A DNA stretch of 64,000 bases, from the NCBI RefSeq assembly GCF_051233685.1, contig NZ_JBAMMY010000049.1:16044-80043 (forward strand), read 5' to 3'. Numbering within the stretch: the stretch's first letter is position 1; each line of letters starts with the position of its first letter. Origin of the DNA: RPRI01 sp051233685. GTDB lineage: Bacteria > Desulfobacterota > Desulfobacteria > Desulfobacterales > RPRI01. The position numbers and the translations under genes are program-made. The notes under the pieces are model-generated. The model ran no database searches, was not told the DNA's origin, and worked only from the letters and a program-made list of their open reading frames with translations. Of this stretch, positions 27,508 to 35,066 are shown piece by piece.

Positions 27508-28344
27508 CTATTTATGTGTCAGAGAGACATGCAATACAAAAGCCTGGTCTCCAACATCAAACGTCAGTACCGCAATAGTAGCATTTTCAGGATGTCCCAC
27601 TTCATGGCCCCATCCAACAATTATAGTCGGTATTGAAAGCTGAAAATCATATGATACCTCTAAAAGTGATTTCTTGGCGGAACCGCTTATCATGTTGATT
27701 ATTTCACCAACACCATCATGTATCATTTCTGCGTTGATTTCATTTTCTTTTACGTCCATGATATTTGCTATCACACGTTTAGCCAGATTCCAGAGAAAGG
27801 TAATGATAACAGTTCCCTCAGTTTTACCGGAAATGCCGATTACACCGGAAACATCACCAAGAACTCTTAAACTGTTTTTAAAATACACACCTTTGAATTC
27901 AGCATCCATGGAGGCCATTTTGCTTAAAACATTTTTTGTGCTTTCAATTAAGGGTGTCAGGTATATCATTTCACGGTCAAGGGGTTGCCGTCCCGGATTT
28001 AAATAGCCCTGAAGGATTTGATTGAAAACCGGTTGAGGTTCATCTAACGCCATAAACTCGGAAACTCCGAAATTGAAATAAGGCTGGTCGGAAAAATAAT
28101 CAGTTTTTTCTTTGAGCAAAATAATCGGGATATTTCTGAATTTTGTCCTGAAATGCAAATTTTTTATTTTACGCAAAATATGCTGATCATCTTCGTTGTC
28201 CGAATAAAGTATGACAAGATTGAAACCGGATATTTCCCGCTGTTCATTGAACGGCTCAACAATAACCTGTACACTGTCTTTCAACATATTGGATAGTGTC
28301 TGAGAAGCATCGGGGCTGCAATCATTCAACAATACCTTTGCCAT
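27508..28344 (-). CDS. CheX-type phosphatase with N-terminal pseudo-receiver
   Basis: A 278-residue protein. The C-terminal ~150 residues are a CheX domain with the catalytic ExxNxxxG pattern intact (Glu214, Asn217, Gly221 in VGEIINMISGSAKKSLLE). CheX dephosphorylates CheY-P. The N-terminal ~115 residues look like a receiver fold (KVLLNDCSPDAS, FNLVILYSD, IPIILLKEK) in which the phospho-acceptor Asp and the conserved Lys are not present. A complete CheY is encoded immediately upstream on the same strand, its likely partner. Confidence 0.82.
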   Translation of the reverse strand: MAKVLLNDCSPDASQTLSNMLKDSVQVIVEPFNEQREISGFNLVILYSDNEDDQHILRKIKNLHFRTKFRNIPIILLKEKTDYFSDQPYFNFGVSEFMALDEPQPVFNQILQGYLNPGRQPLDREMIYLTPLIESTKNVLSKMASMDAEFKGVYFKNSLRVLGDVSGVIGISGKTEGTVIITFLWNLAKRVIANIMDVKENEINAEMIHDGVGEIINMISGSAKKSLLEVSYDFQLSIPTIIVGWGHEVGHPENATIAVLTFDVGDQAFVLHVSLTHK

Positions 28345-28382
28345 GTTTTTACCCCCTATTATATTAAAAGCTTTGGAAATTA

Positions 28383-28754
28383 TTATGATTCATTTATAAC
28401 TTGTTGAATATTATCAAGTAACTCATCCTGCGTAAATGGTTTCCTGATATAACCTGCCGCACCGGCATCATGGGCCATCTTAACTTTATTATCATCTGAT
28501 TCCGAGGTTAACATTATTACTGGAATTGAAGAGAATTTTGGATTTTTTTTAATATTAACAAGTGCATTAAAACCATCCATAACGGGCATATTCCAGTCCA
28601 TAAGAATCAAATCAATTTCGCCACCCATTTTTTCCAATATCTCGATGGCTTCTCCTCCGTGAATTGCCTGAAAAGAGCTATAGCCAATCGTTTTGATAGC
28701 CTTTTCAACTATGGAACGAACAACCTTTGAGTCATCGGCTATGATCACATTCAT
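28383..28754 (-). CDS. CheY-like single-domain response regulator
   Basis: A 123-residue receiver with all phosphorylation residues: Asp7-Asp8, Asp53 (LILMDWNMPVMDG), Thr83 and Lys105 (YIRKPFTQDEL). There is no output domain. It is the first gene of a minus-strand trio with the CheX-type protein and the receiver-like kinase. Chemotaxis kinase genes are not in the window, so its phosphodonor is unknown. Confidence 0.93.
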   Translation of the reverse strand: MNVIIADDSKVVRSIVEKAIKTIGYSSFQAIHGGEAIEILEKMGGEIDLILMDWNMPVMDGFNALVNIKKNPKFSSIPVIMLTSESDDNKVKMAHDAGAAGYIRKPFTQDELLDNIQQVINES

Positions 28755-28954
28755 GTTACCTTCTCCTTGATAAAAGGCGTTTTCAGCAGCAGTTTATCAG
28801 ATTAATCCGGACAGACCTGATTAATATTTACTATATCGTCAAAACGGACAAGATGTTGAATAAAATTTTATACTTTGTTTATAATGATCTCATAAAATAA
28901 CAGGCAAATTCTATATATTTGTTTATAATAACGAATAATTAGAATAATATACTT

Positions 28955-29512
28955 CTATCCACATCGGGTAAACATAGTAAGAATCTTATAAGAAGGATCA
29001 TCTGCGCCCGGAAGACCTGAAGGTGAACCGGCCACGAATTCTTTGTACCAGGCTGTATCGACCGGGCGAATTTCACAGCGGTCTGTAGTACTTGTGCGAT
29101 ATTTAAACTTCCAGACCCTATCGCGCTTTTCGTAATGGTCCAGATAACGTCCGTAAGCAATTATATCCTTCTGATCCGGCGGATTTGTCCGATGGTAAGC
29201 TTCTGCATAGACTTCGCCCTGGGCTTTATTCCCGTCGATCTCAAAAATCGTGTTTGAGATTCGGTGAATGGTCAACTCATATTTTTCCGCGGCAGCACCT
29301 GACCATTTTATGAACTCATCTATCGTACCCTTAAACATTTCGCCGCGATCTTCTATTGCATCATCATGATACAAAGATCGAAGCGCTTTTCTGTCGCGCC
29401 TGTCCGTATAACGGGCATATTTCATCACCAGATCGTAAAGTTCGCTTTTATCGAGAAGATACTGTAAAGCCCTGATATCGGATGCAGTCATATTCATATC
29501 ATCCTTATGCAT
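28955..29512 (-). CDS. SnoaL-like (NTF2 fold) protein
   Basis: A 185-residue protein with the SnoaL_4-like pattern: a helical start (ALQYLLDKSELYDLVMKYAR, then YTDRRDRKALRSLYHDDA), followed by strands ELTIHRISNTIFEIDGNKA and GEVYAEAYHRT and a final YLDHYEKRDRVWKFKYRT. The fold occurs in isomerases, dehydratases and ring-hydroxylating subunits; no specific reaction can be assigned. Composition is more GC-rich than its neighbours. The start is uncertain: AAGGAT inside the frame could serve Met6 or Met8 instead of Met1. No neighbour shares an obvious function. Confidence 0.75.
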   Translation of the reverse strand: MHKDDMNMTASDIRALQYLLDKSELYDLVMKYARYTDRRDRKALRSLYHDDAIEDRGEMFKGTIDEFIKWSGAAAEKYELTIHRISNTIFEIDGNKAQGEVYAEAYHRTNPPDQKDIIAYGRYLDHYEKRDRVWKFKYRTSTTDRCEIRPVDTAWYKEFVAGSPSGLPGADDPSYKILTMFTRCG

Positions 29513-29638
29513 CGGTTTGTATTGAGAATATAATGTTTTTTGAAGACAGGCTGCTCATTTAAATAAAATGGAATTAATATGCAGCTTAACTTTTAGAAAA
29601 AGCTTGTCAAGAATATTATAAAAATAATAAAACCGGAT

Positions 29639-30235
29639 ATGATAAATTTTATCGACAAAAGTTATTTTACAGAACTGGCAGCACAAGATCCGAAGGATAT
29701 CTGTAAAAAAGCATTATGCGAATATGATGATGTGAGCAAAAGCTATGTTATATCCGTTTGGGACGATAAATACATCGTATATCCACATGAGCATAAAATT
29801 GATTGTATCAGTAAGGCAATCAATAAACCTCATGAATATTTCTATCTATTCATAATATATTATCTTTTAAAAGCTAAAGAAATCAAAGTTTGCAATGAAT
29901 GGATATCGGAAAAAGATATTTCCGGCGGTGCAACCTTTTTTCGCGGCCCTCATGAAATACCCACTCATTTAATTTCCGAATTATTCGGCAATAATATAGA
30001 AGGATTCAGAAAAAGATGTATCCGGCTTTGCGGTGCTGCTATTGATATGGCGGATGCTGCATTTAGCTTTAATATAGCACCTCGTATTCCGGTTGCTGTT
30101 TTATACTGGATAGGAGATGACGATTTTTCTCCTGAAGCAAATATCTTGTATGACAAAACCATTACCAAACAATTAACCTCTGATATAATATTTGCTTTAG
30201 CGGTGGAAATCTGCACAAGAATAGGAAGACTTTAA
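29639..30235 (+). CDS. DUF3786 domain protein
   Basis: A 198-residue soluble protein. The segment EYFYLFIIYYLLKAKEIKVCNEWISEK cannot be assigned a fold, but ISGGATFFRGPHEIPTHLI followed by IAPRIPVAVLYWIGDDDF and ILYDKT fits the DUF3786 family, which I recall mainly from anaerobes with corrinoid and Wood-Ljungdahl enzymes. Function is unknown. The neighbouring metF-type gene on the same strand (141 bp downstream) fits that context. Confidence 0.7.
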   Translation: MINFIDKSYFTELAAQDPKDICKKALCEYDDVSKSYVISVWDDKYIVYPHEHKIDCISKAINKPHEYFYLFIIYYLLKAKEIKVCNEWISEKDISGGATFFRGPHEIPTHLISELFGNNIEGFRKRCIRLCGAAIDMADAAFSFNIAPRIPVAVLYWIGDDDFSPEANILYDKTITKQLTSDIIFALAVEICTRIGRL

Positions 30236-30321
30236 AGCAAAGCAGGTTAACACAATAGATTCGTTTTTATTGATATATGCACACAATTGTTTACAAAATA
30301 TAAATAATTTTCTATGGTCAT

Positions 30322-30343
30322 ATCTCCCAACCGATTGGGAGAT
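30322..30343. terminator. Hairpin between DUF3786 gene and metF
   Basis: ATCTCCCAA and TTGGGAGAT form a perfect 9-bp stem with loop CCGA. It lies 87 bp after the DUF3786 stop and 33 bp before metF. No T-run follows directly on plus, so it could be a leader hairpin as well as a terminator. Confidence 0.45.
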
Positions 30344-30375
30344 GGGTATTAAAATTTAACTTACAGGGAGTTTTT

Positions 30376-31239
30376 ATGAGTTTATCTGAAAAATTAGGAA
30401 AAAGTTTTGTCATTACAACAGAGCTTGGACCCGTACCCGGTGTTATGACGGATGATTCTTTGACTAAAGCGCAAAATTATCTTGCCCTTGATGGAATAAA
30501 TATTCACGATTGCCCTATGGGAAACCTTCGTATTAATTCTATTGCCATGGGCAGCTTAATCCAGAATAAACTTGGTGTGGAAGCCATACCCCATTTTACA
30601 TGCAGAGACCGCAGCCTTTTAGGGACACAGGCAGATCTTTTAGGCGCACATGCCATAGGCATCAGAAATATTCTGGTTACAACCGGTGATCCGCCAAAGC
30701 ACGGGCCATATCCTTCCAAAGCCGTTTATGATTATAATACTTTTGAACTATTACAGCTTATAAAAAAGATGAACAGCGGCCTTGATTATAATGACAAGGA
30801 ATTTGGAGGCCATACAGATTTTAGGATTGTATGCACTGCTATGCCCACATCAAGAGATTTGGATCATGAAATAGAAAGGATGTCGAAAAAAATTTCTGCC
30901 GGCGCTGATTTCTTTCAGACTCAGGCAGTATATGATGCAAAGCGGGCTATAAGTTTTCTGGAAAAAGCGAAAAAACTGAATAAACCGATATTAATCGGAG
31001 TGATGCCTTTAAAAAGTGTAAAAATGGCAAGATTTATGAACAAAAATGTGGAAGGCATTGATGTGCCGGAAGAAGTTATTGCCCGCATGGAAAATGACGG
31101 TAAAACCGGCATTGAGATTACTTGTGATTTTATCAAACAGATAGTCGATTATGCTGACGGCATCCATATAATGGCAATGGGTGACATTAAAGGGACAAAC
31201 AGTATAATAGAATTTATTTCCACACTGCTTAAAAAATAA
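30376..31239 (+). CDS. metF: Methylenetetrahydrofolate reductase family protein
   Basis: A 287-residue TIM-barrel protein of the MetF family: FVITTELGPVPG, then a conserved IPHFTCRDRSLLGTQ (substrate/FAD region), NILVTTGDPP and GADFFQTQAVYD. It reduces methylene-tetrahydrofolate to methyl-tetrahydrofolate, in this setting most likely in the methyl branch of the Wood-Ljungdahl pathway rather than only for methionine. CODH in the window is of the CooS kind, so a separate acetyl-CoA synthase locus is expected elsewhere. The ribosome binding site is ACAGGGAG. Confidence 0.9.
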   Translation: MSLSEKLGKSFVITTELGPVPGVMTDDSLTKAQNYLALDGINIHDCPMGNLRINSIAMGSLIQNKLGVEAIPHFTCRDRSLLGTQADLLGAHAIGIRNILVTTGDPPKHGPYPSKAVYDYNTFELLQLIKKMNSGLDYNDKEFGGHTDFRIVCTAMPTSRDLDHEIERMSKKISAGADFFQTQAVYDAKRAISFLEKAKKLNKPILIGVMPLKSVKMARFMNKNVEGIDVPEEVIARMENDGKTGIEITCDFIKQIVDYADGIHIMAMGDIKGTNSIIEFISTLLKK

Positions 31240-31286
31240 TACTGCTTGGAAAGGAAGTGTGATAAGCAACAGGTATTTTATTTATT

Positions 31287-32651
31287 ATGGAAGTTCAGAC
31301 ACAGATTATACTAGACAGCATTGCAGACGGGGTTTTCACAGTTGATTCGGACTGGAGAATAACTTCTTTTAATCATGCTGCCGAGAGTATAACCGGGATA
31401 AAAAAGGAAGAGGCGTTGGGGCGTCACTGCTGGGATGTATTCAGAGCAAGCATTTGCGAAAAAGCATGCGCCCTGCGCCAAACAATGGAAAACGGAAAAC
31501 AGATTATCAATCAGACGATTTTTATTGTAAATTCGGAGGGTGAACGTATTCCCATAAGCATATCTACTGCTGTACTGAAAGATGAAAAAGGCGACATGAT
31601 AGGTGGTGCTGAGACATTCCGCGACCTTAGCCTGCTTGAAGCTTTGAGAAAAGAACTTTCCGGCAGACATTCATTTCATGATATTATAAGCAAAGACAAG
31701 GAAATTTTAAGGCTTTTCGGAGTGCTTGAGCAGGTATCCGAAAGCAACGCAACCGTACTGCTGGAGGGAGAAAGCGGTACCGGAAAGGAGCTTTTTGCAA
31801 AAGCCATTCACTCTTTAAGCAACAGAAGCAAAGGGCCGATGATAACCGTAAATTGCGGGGCATTGCCGGATACTCTTTTAGAATCTGAACTTTTCGGATA
31901 TAAAGCCGGAGCTTTTACAGATGCAAAAAAAGATAAGCCGGGGCGTCTGTCCCTTGCTAAAGGAGGCACGCTTTTTCTCGACGAAATCGGTGATATAACA
32001 CCTGCAATGCAGGTAAGATTGCTTCGTGTTCTGCAGGATAAAACCTATGAGCCTCTCGGCGGAACAAAATCCGAAACAGCCGATATCAGAATTGTTGCGG
32101 CTACCAACAAAGATCTTGCAAGCCTTGTAAAGACGGGAAGTTTTCGTGAAGATTTGTACTACCGTATAAACGTGGTTAATCTGAAGCTTCCTCCTTTAAG
32201 AGAACGCAAAGGGGATATTCCTCTTTTGATCGAGCATTTTATCAAAAAATATAGCCATCTCAACGGCAAAGAGATACGGGGGGTGAGTTCTGAAGTGCTT
32301 CATATATTAATGTCTCATAAATTCGGGGGAAATATCCGCGAGCTTGAAAATATAATTGAATATGCAACTGTTGTTTGCAGGGAAAACCTCATCAGCACAG
32401 AGCACCTTCCCGATTATATTTGTCAAAAACCGGTTGCAGAAGGGAAGCTTTTGCTTGATGGTAAAACGGAAAATCGTGAATCACTTGAAGAAGTTGAGAA
32501 AAATTTTATTTTAGATGTTCTGGTTAAATATAAATATAACAGGAAGATAACTGCAACCCAACTTGGCATGCATCCAGCCACACTCTGGAGAAAAATGAAA
32601 CGGTTTAATCTTGAAGTTCCAAAAAAAGATGGCCGCACAAAAGCAATATAA
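31287..32651 (+). CDS. Sigma-54-dependent activator with cysteine-bearing PAS domain
   Basis: A 454-residue enhancer-binding protein. Residues 1-115 are a PAS domain with Cys48, Cys57 and Cys61 in GRHCWDVFRASICEKAC, a pattern that suggests metal or Fe-S sensing. The AAA+ domain has GESGTGKE (161-168), a loop reading GAFTDA (208-213) instead of GAFTGA, and GGTLFLDE (226-233). The C-terminal helix-turn-helix is ITATQLGMHPATLWRKMKRF. A candidate sigma-54 promoter lies just downstream, before the metallocluster operon, so it probably controls that operon, as the cognate regulator does for the orange-protein operons of Desulfovibrio. Confidence 0.93.
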   Translation: MEVQTQIILDSIADGVFTVDSDWRITSFNHAAESITGIKKEEALGRHCWDVFRASICEKACALRQTMENGKQIINQTIFIVNSEGERIPISISTAVLKDEKGDMIGGAETFRDLSLLEALRKELSGRHSFHDIISKDKEILRLFGVLEQVSESNATVLLEGESGTGKELFAKAIHSLSNRSKGPMITVNCGALPDTLLESELFGYKAGAFTDAKKDKPGRLSLAKGGTLFLDEIGDITPAMQVRLLRVLQDKTYEPLGGTKSETADIRIVAATNKDLASLVKTGSFREDLYYRINVVNLKLPPLRERKGDIPLLIEHFIKKYSHLNGKEIRGVSSEVLHILMSHKFGGNIRELENIIEYATVVCRENLISTEHLPDYICQKPVAEGKLLLDGKTENRESLEEVEKNFILDVLVKYKYNRKITATQLGMHPATLWRKMKRFNLEVPKKDGRTKAI

Positions 32652-32953
32652 ATTTTTCATATAATAGCATAAACGCAATACTGTCTGATATACATCATTG
32701 TATTTATGCAAATATGCAATAGATCCATTCTTTTTACCGCAAACCAATTCTAACAATAATATCATTATATATTAAATAGATATCAAATATTTTCACGCTT
32801 CGTATATTATGGCGTGTAAAATGCTTATACAATTATCAAGGACAAATGCCAGGCAAAGACTCCGCAATGTATTTTTTATTAATGTATATAGCTCCATAAT
32901 GATTTCTGATCAGGGGCAAAATTAAGACAAATTAAGACAAGGAGGAATGAACC
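32652..32953 (+). promoter_or_regulatory. Control region of the metallocluster operon with candidate sigma-54 promoter
   Basis: In this 302 bp gap, TGGCGTG at 32810-32816, four bases, then ATGCT at 32821-32825 gives GG and GC exactly 10 bases apart, fitting a -24/-12 promoter about 130 bp ahead of the DUF5320 gene. Upstream, GCATAAA (32667-32673) and TTTATGC (32703-32709) are an inverted pair in the position expected for activator sites. A duplicated AAATTAAGACA lies just before the AAGGAGG ribosome binding site. No protein was seen. Confidence 0.68.
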
Positions 32954-33298
32954 ATGCCCGGATTAAATGGTAGTGGGCCCATGGGAATGGGACCAATGAC
33001 AGGGGGTGCACGCGGATTGTGCAATACCGGCCAGCGATTCTTTGGACGGGGAGGAAACCGTAGCGGATTGGGAAATGGATTTGGAATGGGTCGGGGCCGC
33101 GGCTATCGTAACAGAAATACAGGGTTCTTCGGAAGGGAAGGATTCGCACCGGTTGAAACAGGCTCTTATCCGCTTTCTTATTCAAAGGAACAAGAAGTGA
33201 ATTTTCTTAAAAATCAGGCGGCAGACATAAAGTCAGAATTAGACGCAATTAACATAAGGATTAGTTCATTACAATCAGAGGGGACAGCGTCGGCTTGA
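32954..33298 (+). CDS. DUF5320 family protein
   Basis: A 114-residue protein. The N-terminus MPGLNGSGPMGMGPMTGGA is the hallmark of DUF5320; a glycine/arginine-rich middle follows, then a C-terminal helix KEQEVNFLKNQAADIKSELD with coiled-coil character. The family accompanies NifX-like and ParA-ferredoxin genes in anaerobes; its role is unknown, though a scaffold for metal clusters has been considered. AAGGAGG lies before the ATG. It is the first gene after the candidate sigma-54 promoter. Confidence 0.88.
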   Translation: MPGLNGSGPMGMGPMTGGARGLCNTGQRFFGRGGNRSGLGNGFGMGRGRGYRNRNTGFFGREGFAPVETGSYPLSYSKEQEVNFLKNQAADIKSELDAINIRISSLQSEGTASA

Positions 33299-33365
33299 AG
33301 AAGTTTAATAGTATTCTGGCGTTTCAATACTAAGGTTAAGAACAGATTAGGCAAGGATACTTCAC

Positions 33366-33815
33366 ATGAGAATAGCTATTCCTGTTTGGTACGACAAAGT
33401 ATCGCCTGTATTGGATACCGCATCCAGGCTTTTAATTGTCGAAGTTGAAGACAGGGAAGAGTTATCAAGGTTTGAAATATATCTTGATGAGCCGGAATTA
33501 TCCCGGAGATGCGTTCGTATCCGGGCTATGGACGTGGATATATTAATATGTGGTGCTGTATCACGCCCCTTCTGGAAGTTGCTTGCGGCATCAGGCATTA
33601 ATGTTATTCAAAACATATCAGGTAATCCTGAGGATGTTCTGGAAGCATACCTTAAAGGAACCCTTTTTCGTTCCGGGTTCCTTATGCCGGGCTGCAAGCG
33701 AACTAGAGAAAAATATGGCAGAAATGATATTCAGGAATGCCACGCGCAGAGAAAAACACGAAAAACAGGCTGCACCAGAAATCCCAAAGAGGCTTCTTCG
33801 GAATATAAAGCGTAA
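33366..33815 (+). CDS. NifX/NifB-type metallocluster-binding protein with Arg/Lys-rich tail
   Basis: A 149-residue protein. Residues 1-100 form the dinitrogenase iron-molybdenum cofactor domain (MRIAIPVWYDKVSPVLDTA, FEIYLDEPE, DVDILICGAVSRPF, VIQNISGNPEDVLEAYLKG). The tail has FLMPGCK and many basic residues plus Cys. The orange protein of Desulfovibrio, which holds a Mo-Cu-S cluster, has this domain. The open frame at 33550-33825 in another phase overlaps it; I judge that a shadow. Confidence 0.82.
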   Translation: MRIAIPVWYDKVSPVLDTASRLLIVEVEDREELSRFEIYLDEPELSRRCVRIRAMDVDILICGAVSRPFWKLLAASGINVIQNISGNPEDVLEAYLKGTLFRSGFLMPGCKRTREKYGRNDIQECHAQRKTRKTGCTRNPKEASSEYKA

Positions 33816-33873
33816 GATAATATAATTCAATTTCTATCGGGTTTAAAGCACTAAAAAAAGGAGAAAAAGTATT

Positions 33874-34719
33874 ATGTCGAGCCAAAGCCGTGGAGCAGAC
33901 AGCCAAGATGAACAACACGCAAAACAGGATATCGAAATTACAGAACGGCTTTCCCATATTAAAAATAAAATTCTGGTAATGAGCGGAAAAGGGGGCGTCG
34001 GGAAAAGTAGTGTGGCCGCCTATCTTTCCGTGCTTCTGGCAAAAAAAGGTTACAAGGTTGGTCTTTTGGATGTGGATCTTCACGGACCGAGTATACCAAG
34101 AATGTTGGGACTAAAGGGCAAACCCGCGCTATCCGAAACTTCGGGCAGAGTGATTCCCGTTCAACATATACCAAATTTACACGTTATATCTATGGAAACA
34201 TTTATGGAGGAAAATAAAGATGCTGCAACGATATGGCGTGGGCCTATAAAGATTGGTGTTATTAGACAATTTATCTCAGACATTGAATGGTCGGAACTTG
34301 ATTATCTGGTTATAGACTCACCGCCGGGAACCGGAGATGAACCATTGACTGTCGCCCAAACAATTCCGGATGCAAAAGCTCTGATAGTAACAACTCCACA
34401 GGAAATATCTTTGGCGGATGTTAGAAAATCCATTAATTTCTGCCGCCAGGTAAATATGCCTATCCTTGGTATAGTAGAAAATATGAGTGGTTTTGTATGC
34501 AGCCATTGCGGAGAAAAAACAAATTTGTTTAAGGCTCACGGGGGAGAAGCTATGGCAGCCAAAGAAAACCTGAGGTTTCTGGCAAGTCTTCCTATTGAGC
34601 CTGAAGTGGTAAGACGTGCTGATGAGGGGCTTCTGGCAAGCCTGGATAATGAAAAAATAGCATTTACAGAAGAATTTGAAAAGATGGTTGAACTGATAAT
34701 TAAGTTGAACCGGTCTTAA
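33874..34719 (+). CDS. Mrp/NBP35 family ATPase (Fe-S cluster carrier)
   Basis: A 281-residue P-loop ATPase with the deviant Walker A motif GKGGVGKS (38-45), the LDVDLHGPSIPRMLG segment and DSPPGTGDEPLT, all typical of Mrp/NBP35. The CxxC pair Cys209-Ser-His-Cys212 binds a bridging 4Fe-4S cluster between two subunits in this family. It transfers clusters to apoproteins. An mrp gene also belongs to the Desulfovibrio orange-protein operons. A 7-bp hairpin (34718-34739) covers its stop region. Confidence 0.92.
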   Translation: MSSQSRGADSQDEQHAKQDIEITERLSHIKNKILVMSGKGGVGKSSVAAYLSVLLAKKGYKVGLLDVDLHGPSIPRMLGLKGKPALSETSGRVIPVQHIPNLHVISMETFMEENKDAATIWRGPIKIGVIRQFISDIEWSELDYLVIDSPPGTGDEPLTVAQTIPDAKALIVTTPQEISLADVRKSINFCRQVNMPILGIVENMSGFVCSHCGEKTNLFKAHGGEAMAAKENLRFLASLPIEPEVVRRADEGLLASLDNEKIAFTEEFEKMVELIIKLNRS

Positions 34720-34739
34720 CCCGGCTTTTTCACCGGGTT
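34718..34739 (+). other. Hairpin after the mrp-type gene
   Basis: AACCCGG and CCGGGTT pair around the loop CTTTTTCA, starting at the stop codon. There is no T-run after it, and the operon continues 90 bp on, so it is more likely an mRNA-stability element or weak attenuator than a full terminator. Confidence 0.45.
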
Positions 34740-34829
34740 GCTGCATAAAAGTAAAACCCTCCTATGCTGATATTGCAAATCAAACATGGAGCAGCTGCCC
34801 GGTGGAAATTATTATAAAGGAGAAGAATT

Positions 34830-35054
34830 ATGTCACCTAAAGGACAAGGAAGAAATAGCGGAGGAAAAAGTCAGGCTACCCCAGCAAGACCAGAAGGTAT
34901 TAGTAGTGGCCGCGGCATGGGTGGTGGGCAAGGAGTCGGGCAGGGAGGAGAATGTATATGTCCAGGCTGTGGACAAAGACAAGCTCATGAGCGCGGTAAG
35001 CCATGTTATGGCATAAAGTGTCCAAAATGCGGTAAGTTAATGACGAGGGCATAG
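34830..35054 (+). CDS. Small glycine-rich CPxC protein
   Basis: A 74-residue protein. Residues 1-40 are glycine/serine-rich and basic. The last 34 residues have six cysteines: Cys42, Cys44-Pro-Gly-Cys47, Cys59 and Cys64-Pro-Lys-Cys67, forming a rubredoxin- or zinc-ribbon-like pair of CPxC knuckles. It has a strong ribosome binding site (AAAGGAG) and ends 12 bp before the next gene, so it is a real gene despite its size. It probably binds zinc, iron or an Fe-S cluster. A small unknown gene occurs at a matching place in the Desulfovibrio locus as I recall. Confidence 0.8.
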   Translation: MSPKGQGRNSGGKSQATPARPEGISSGRGMGGGQGVGQGGECICPGCGQRQAHERGKPCYGIKCPKCGKLMTRA

Positions 35055-35066
35055 GGATCAAAAATA

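Noticed and set aside
32919..32938. Doubled AAATTAAGACA as a regulatory repeat or CRISPR-like unit
   Set aside because: Only two copies, directly adjacent, no spacers; probably a small tandem duplication.
33550..33825. Overlapping frame that could mean a frameshift in the NifX-like gene
   Set aside because: The annotated frame keeps the whole domain and a tail with MPGC and basic residues, as expected; the other phase shows no family pattern.
34786..35016. Alternative frame over the small CPxC protein
   Set aside because: It lacks the conserved cysteine knuckles, and the strong ribosome binding site fits the frame at 34830.
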